Of a stretch of 6,642 bases of DNA, positions 5,677 through 6,642 are shown piece after piece. The stretch is from the NCBI GenBank assembly GCA_016649625.1, contig JAENXI010000054.1, forward strand, positions 1 through 6,642. The letters are read 5' to 3'. The stretch comes from Candidatus Bathyarchaeota archaeon. Its GTDB lineage: Archaea > Thermoproteota > Bathyarchaeia > Bathyarchaeales > Bathycorpusculaceae. Both the position numbers and the translations under genes were made by a program. Within the stretch, counting starts at the first letter, position 1. Each line of letters begins with the position of its first letter. The notes beneath the pieces are model-generated. The model did not search any database and was not told where the DNA came from. It was given only the letters and a program-made list of their open reading frames with translations.

Positions 5677-6642
5677 TTATTCTATTATTCCGGTTTTTTT
5701 TGAGGCTTTTTCGTATTCTTTATGGTTCAGGTTTAGCTTATGGAGAATTGTATAACGTTCAGGACGTATTTTTGGAGCCATTTCAAGTGCTTTGATAATA
5801 TTTTCATTTTCAATACCTAATTCTTTTGCTGTTGTTGGTGCTCCAATTTTTCTTAAAGTGTTTCTAATTTGTTTCCAATTTGCATTATGTAAATATGCAG
5901 ACAATATTGATCCAACACCACACTGTTCGCCGTGCATTGCTCTGGGAGCATCAATTATATCAAGTGCATGGCTAAACAAATGTTCTGAACCACTACAAGG
6001 ACGACTACTTCCAGCAATACTCATGGCTACTCCACAACTTATTAATGCTTCAAGGAGTAATCGCAATCCCTCATTATTTTCTGGTTTAATTAGAGAGGCT
6101 TTTTCTATCATAAGTTTTGTGCTCATCAAAGCCAAACTAGCTGCATATTCCCCATAATATTCTTCTCTTTCTGAATGTGCAAGCCACCAATCCTTAACTG
6201 CAGTATATTTTGATATAACATCTCCACAACCACTTATCACTGAATGCCATGGTGATTGTGCAATTATATCAATATCTGCAATTATTGCTAGAGGCGCTTG
6301 AGCCATTATTGAATACGGTTTACCTGATCCTTTGACTGACGCTAAAGGACTTGCAATTCCATCATGAGACAGAGTTGTTGGTACACTAATAAATGGGATA
6401 CCTTTACATGATGAACTTAGTTTTGCTGCATCAATTTTAGTTCCCCCACCAACTGCCAAAACTATACTAGGTTTCCAGTTTTCAATTTGTTTTTCAACCC
6501 TTAATACTTCTTTTGTAGTTACTTCATTAACAAGAACTGTATCGACTGATATGCCTGTTTTTGAAAGCAAATCCCGTACTCTTTCACCTGCAATTTCATA
6601 GCTTATTTTTCCAGATATTATTAGAGCTGTTCCAGTAATGTT
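5677..6642 (-). CDS. egsA: NAD(P)-dependent sn-glycerol-1-phosphate dehydrogenase (5' end outside window)
   Basis: Reduces dihydroxyacetone phosphate to sn-glycerol-1-phosphate, the first committed step of archaeal ether-lipid synthesis. It is a cytosolic enzyme of the iron-type alcohol dehydrogenase/glycerol dehydrogenase superfamily and uses a divalent metal, usually zinc. The frame stays open to the window edge: the codons from 6642 down to 6571 encode NITGTALIISGKISYEIAGE..., a good family match, so the first ~25-30 residues lie outside and the in-frame TTG at 6570 is internal. 321 residues are visible of about 350. Motifs by fragment position: nucleotide-binding AVGGGTKIDAAK (63-74), SVPTTLSHDGIASP (86-99), GCGD with likely metal ligand D141, GSEHLFSHALD (H221) and MHGEQCGVG (H237), and the C-terminal RYTILHKL block near the end. 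The three metal ligands are assigned by analogy with glycerol dehydrogenase. This gene is the main evidence that the window is archaeal; some bacteria carry the related AraM. Confidence 0.95.
   Translation of the reverse strand, partial: NITGTALIISGKISYEIAGERVRDLLSKTGISVDTVLVNEVTTKEVLRVEKQIENWKPSIVLAVGGGTKIDAAKLSSSCKGIPFISVPTTLSHDGIASPLASVKGSGKPYSIMAQAPLAIIADIDIIAQSPWHSVISGCGDVISKYTAVKDWWLAHSEREEYYGEYAASLALMSTKLMIEKASLIKPENNEGLRLLLEALISCGVAMSIAGSSRPCSGSEHLFSHALDIIDAPRAMHGEQCGVGSILSAYLHNANWKQIRNTLRKIGAPTTAKELGIENENIIKALEMAPKIRPERYTILHKLNLNHKEYEKASKKTGIIE

Noticed and set aside
5792..6157. 121-codon open frame on the + strand
   Set aside because: It lies wholly antisense to the well-supported egsA gene, has no family resemblance and no promoter or ribosome site; likewise the antisense frames at 278-514, 760-975 (opposite uvrA) and 1632-1817 (opposite uvrC).
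6568..6570. TTG as the start of egsA
   Set aside because: The frame continues to the window edge and encodes conserved G1P dehydrogenase sequence (TGTALIISGKISYEIAGE), so the true start is outside.
1..6642. CRISPR array, transposon, prophage or defence system
   Set aside because: No regularly spaced direct repeats, no transposase, integrase or toxin-like frames, and no terminal repeats; all substantial genes have housekeeping or conserved family assignments.

Overview
The window is AT-rich and most likely comes from an archaeon. The strongest marker is a sn-glycerol-1-phosphate dehydrogenase (egsA), which makes the backbone of archaeal membrane lipids. Supporting signs are a long 'FKBP26-type' prolyl isomerase with an insert-in-flap domain and an extra C-terminal domain, TATA-like elements close to start codons, and T-run terminators. 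The FKBP sequence resembles those I recall from Thaumarchaeota/Bathyarchaeota (TACK group), so a Nitrososphaeria-like or related lineage is my best guess. That placement is inference from memory, not a search.

Layout: four genes lie on the + strand and two on the - strand, meeting tail to tail near 4570-4640. The + strand carries the C-terminal half of uvrA (cut by the window start), uvrC (overlapping uvrA by one base, TAATG), an FKBP-type peptidyl-prolyl isomerase, and a small TfoX N-terminal-domain protein. The - strand carries egsA (its 5' end cut by the window end) and then a DUF72/YecE-family TIM-barrel protein. The spacers (249, 224, 70 and 221 bases) are very AT-rich and hold T-runs, small inverted repeats and TATA-like elements. 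I see no tRNA, rRNA, CRISPR array or mobile element.

Function: uvrA and uvrC encode parts of the bacterial-type UvrABC nucleotide excision repair system, found in some archaea and usually explained by transfer from bacteria. UvrC keeps both nuclease centres but ends just after the second one and lacks the usual C-terminal tandem helix-hairpin-helix domain. The FKBP is a folding catalyst/chaperone. The TfoX-domain protein has no assigned role. EgsA supplies G1P for ether lipid synthesis.

The most interesting observation is at the extreme C-terminus of the DUF72 protein. A Lys/Arg-rich tail ends in QSKLEGFL, which fits an archaeal PCNA-interacting peptide (PIP box). This suggests that this uncharacterised TIM-barrel protein may work at the sliding clamp in DNA repair or replication.
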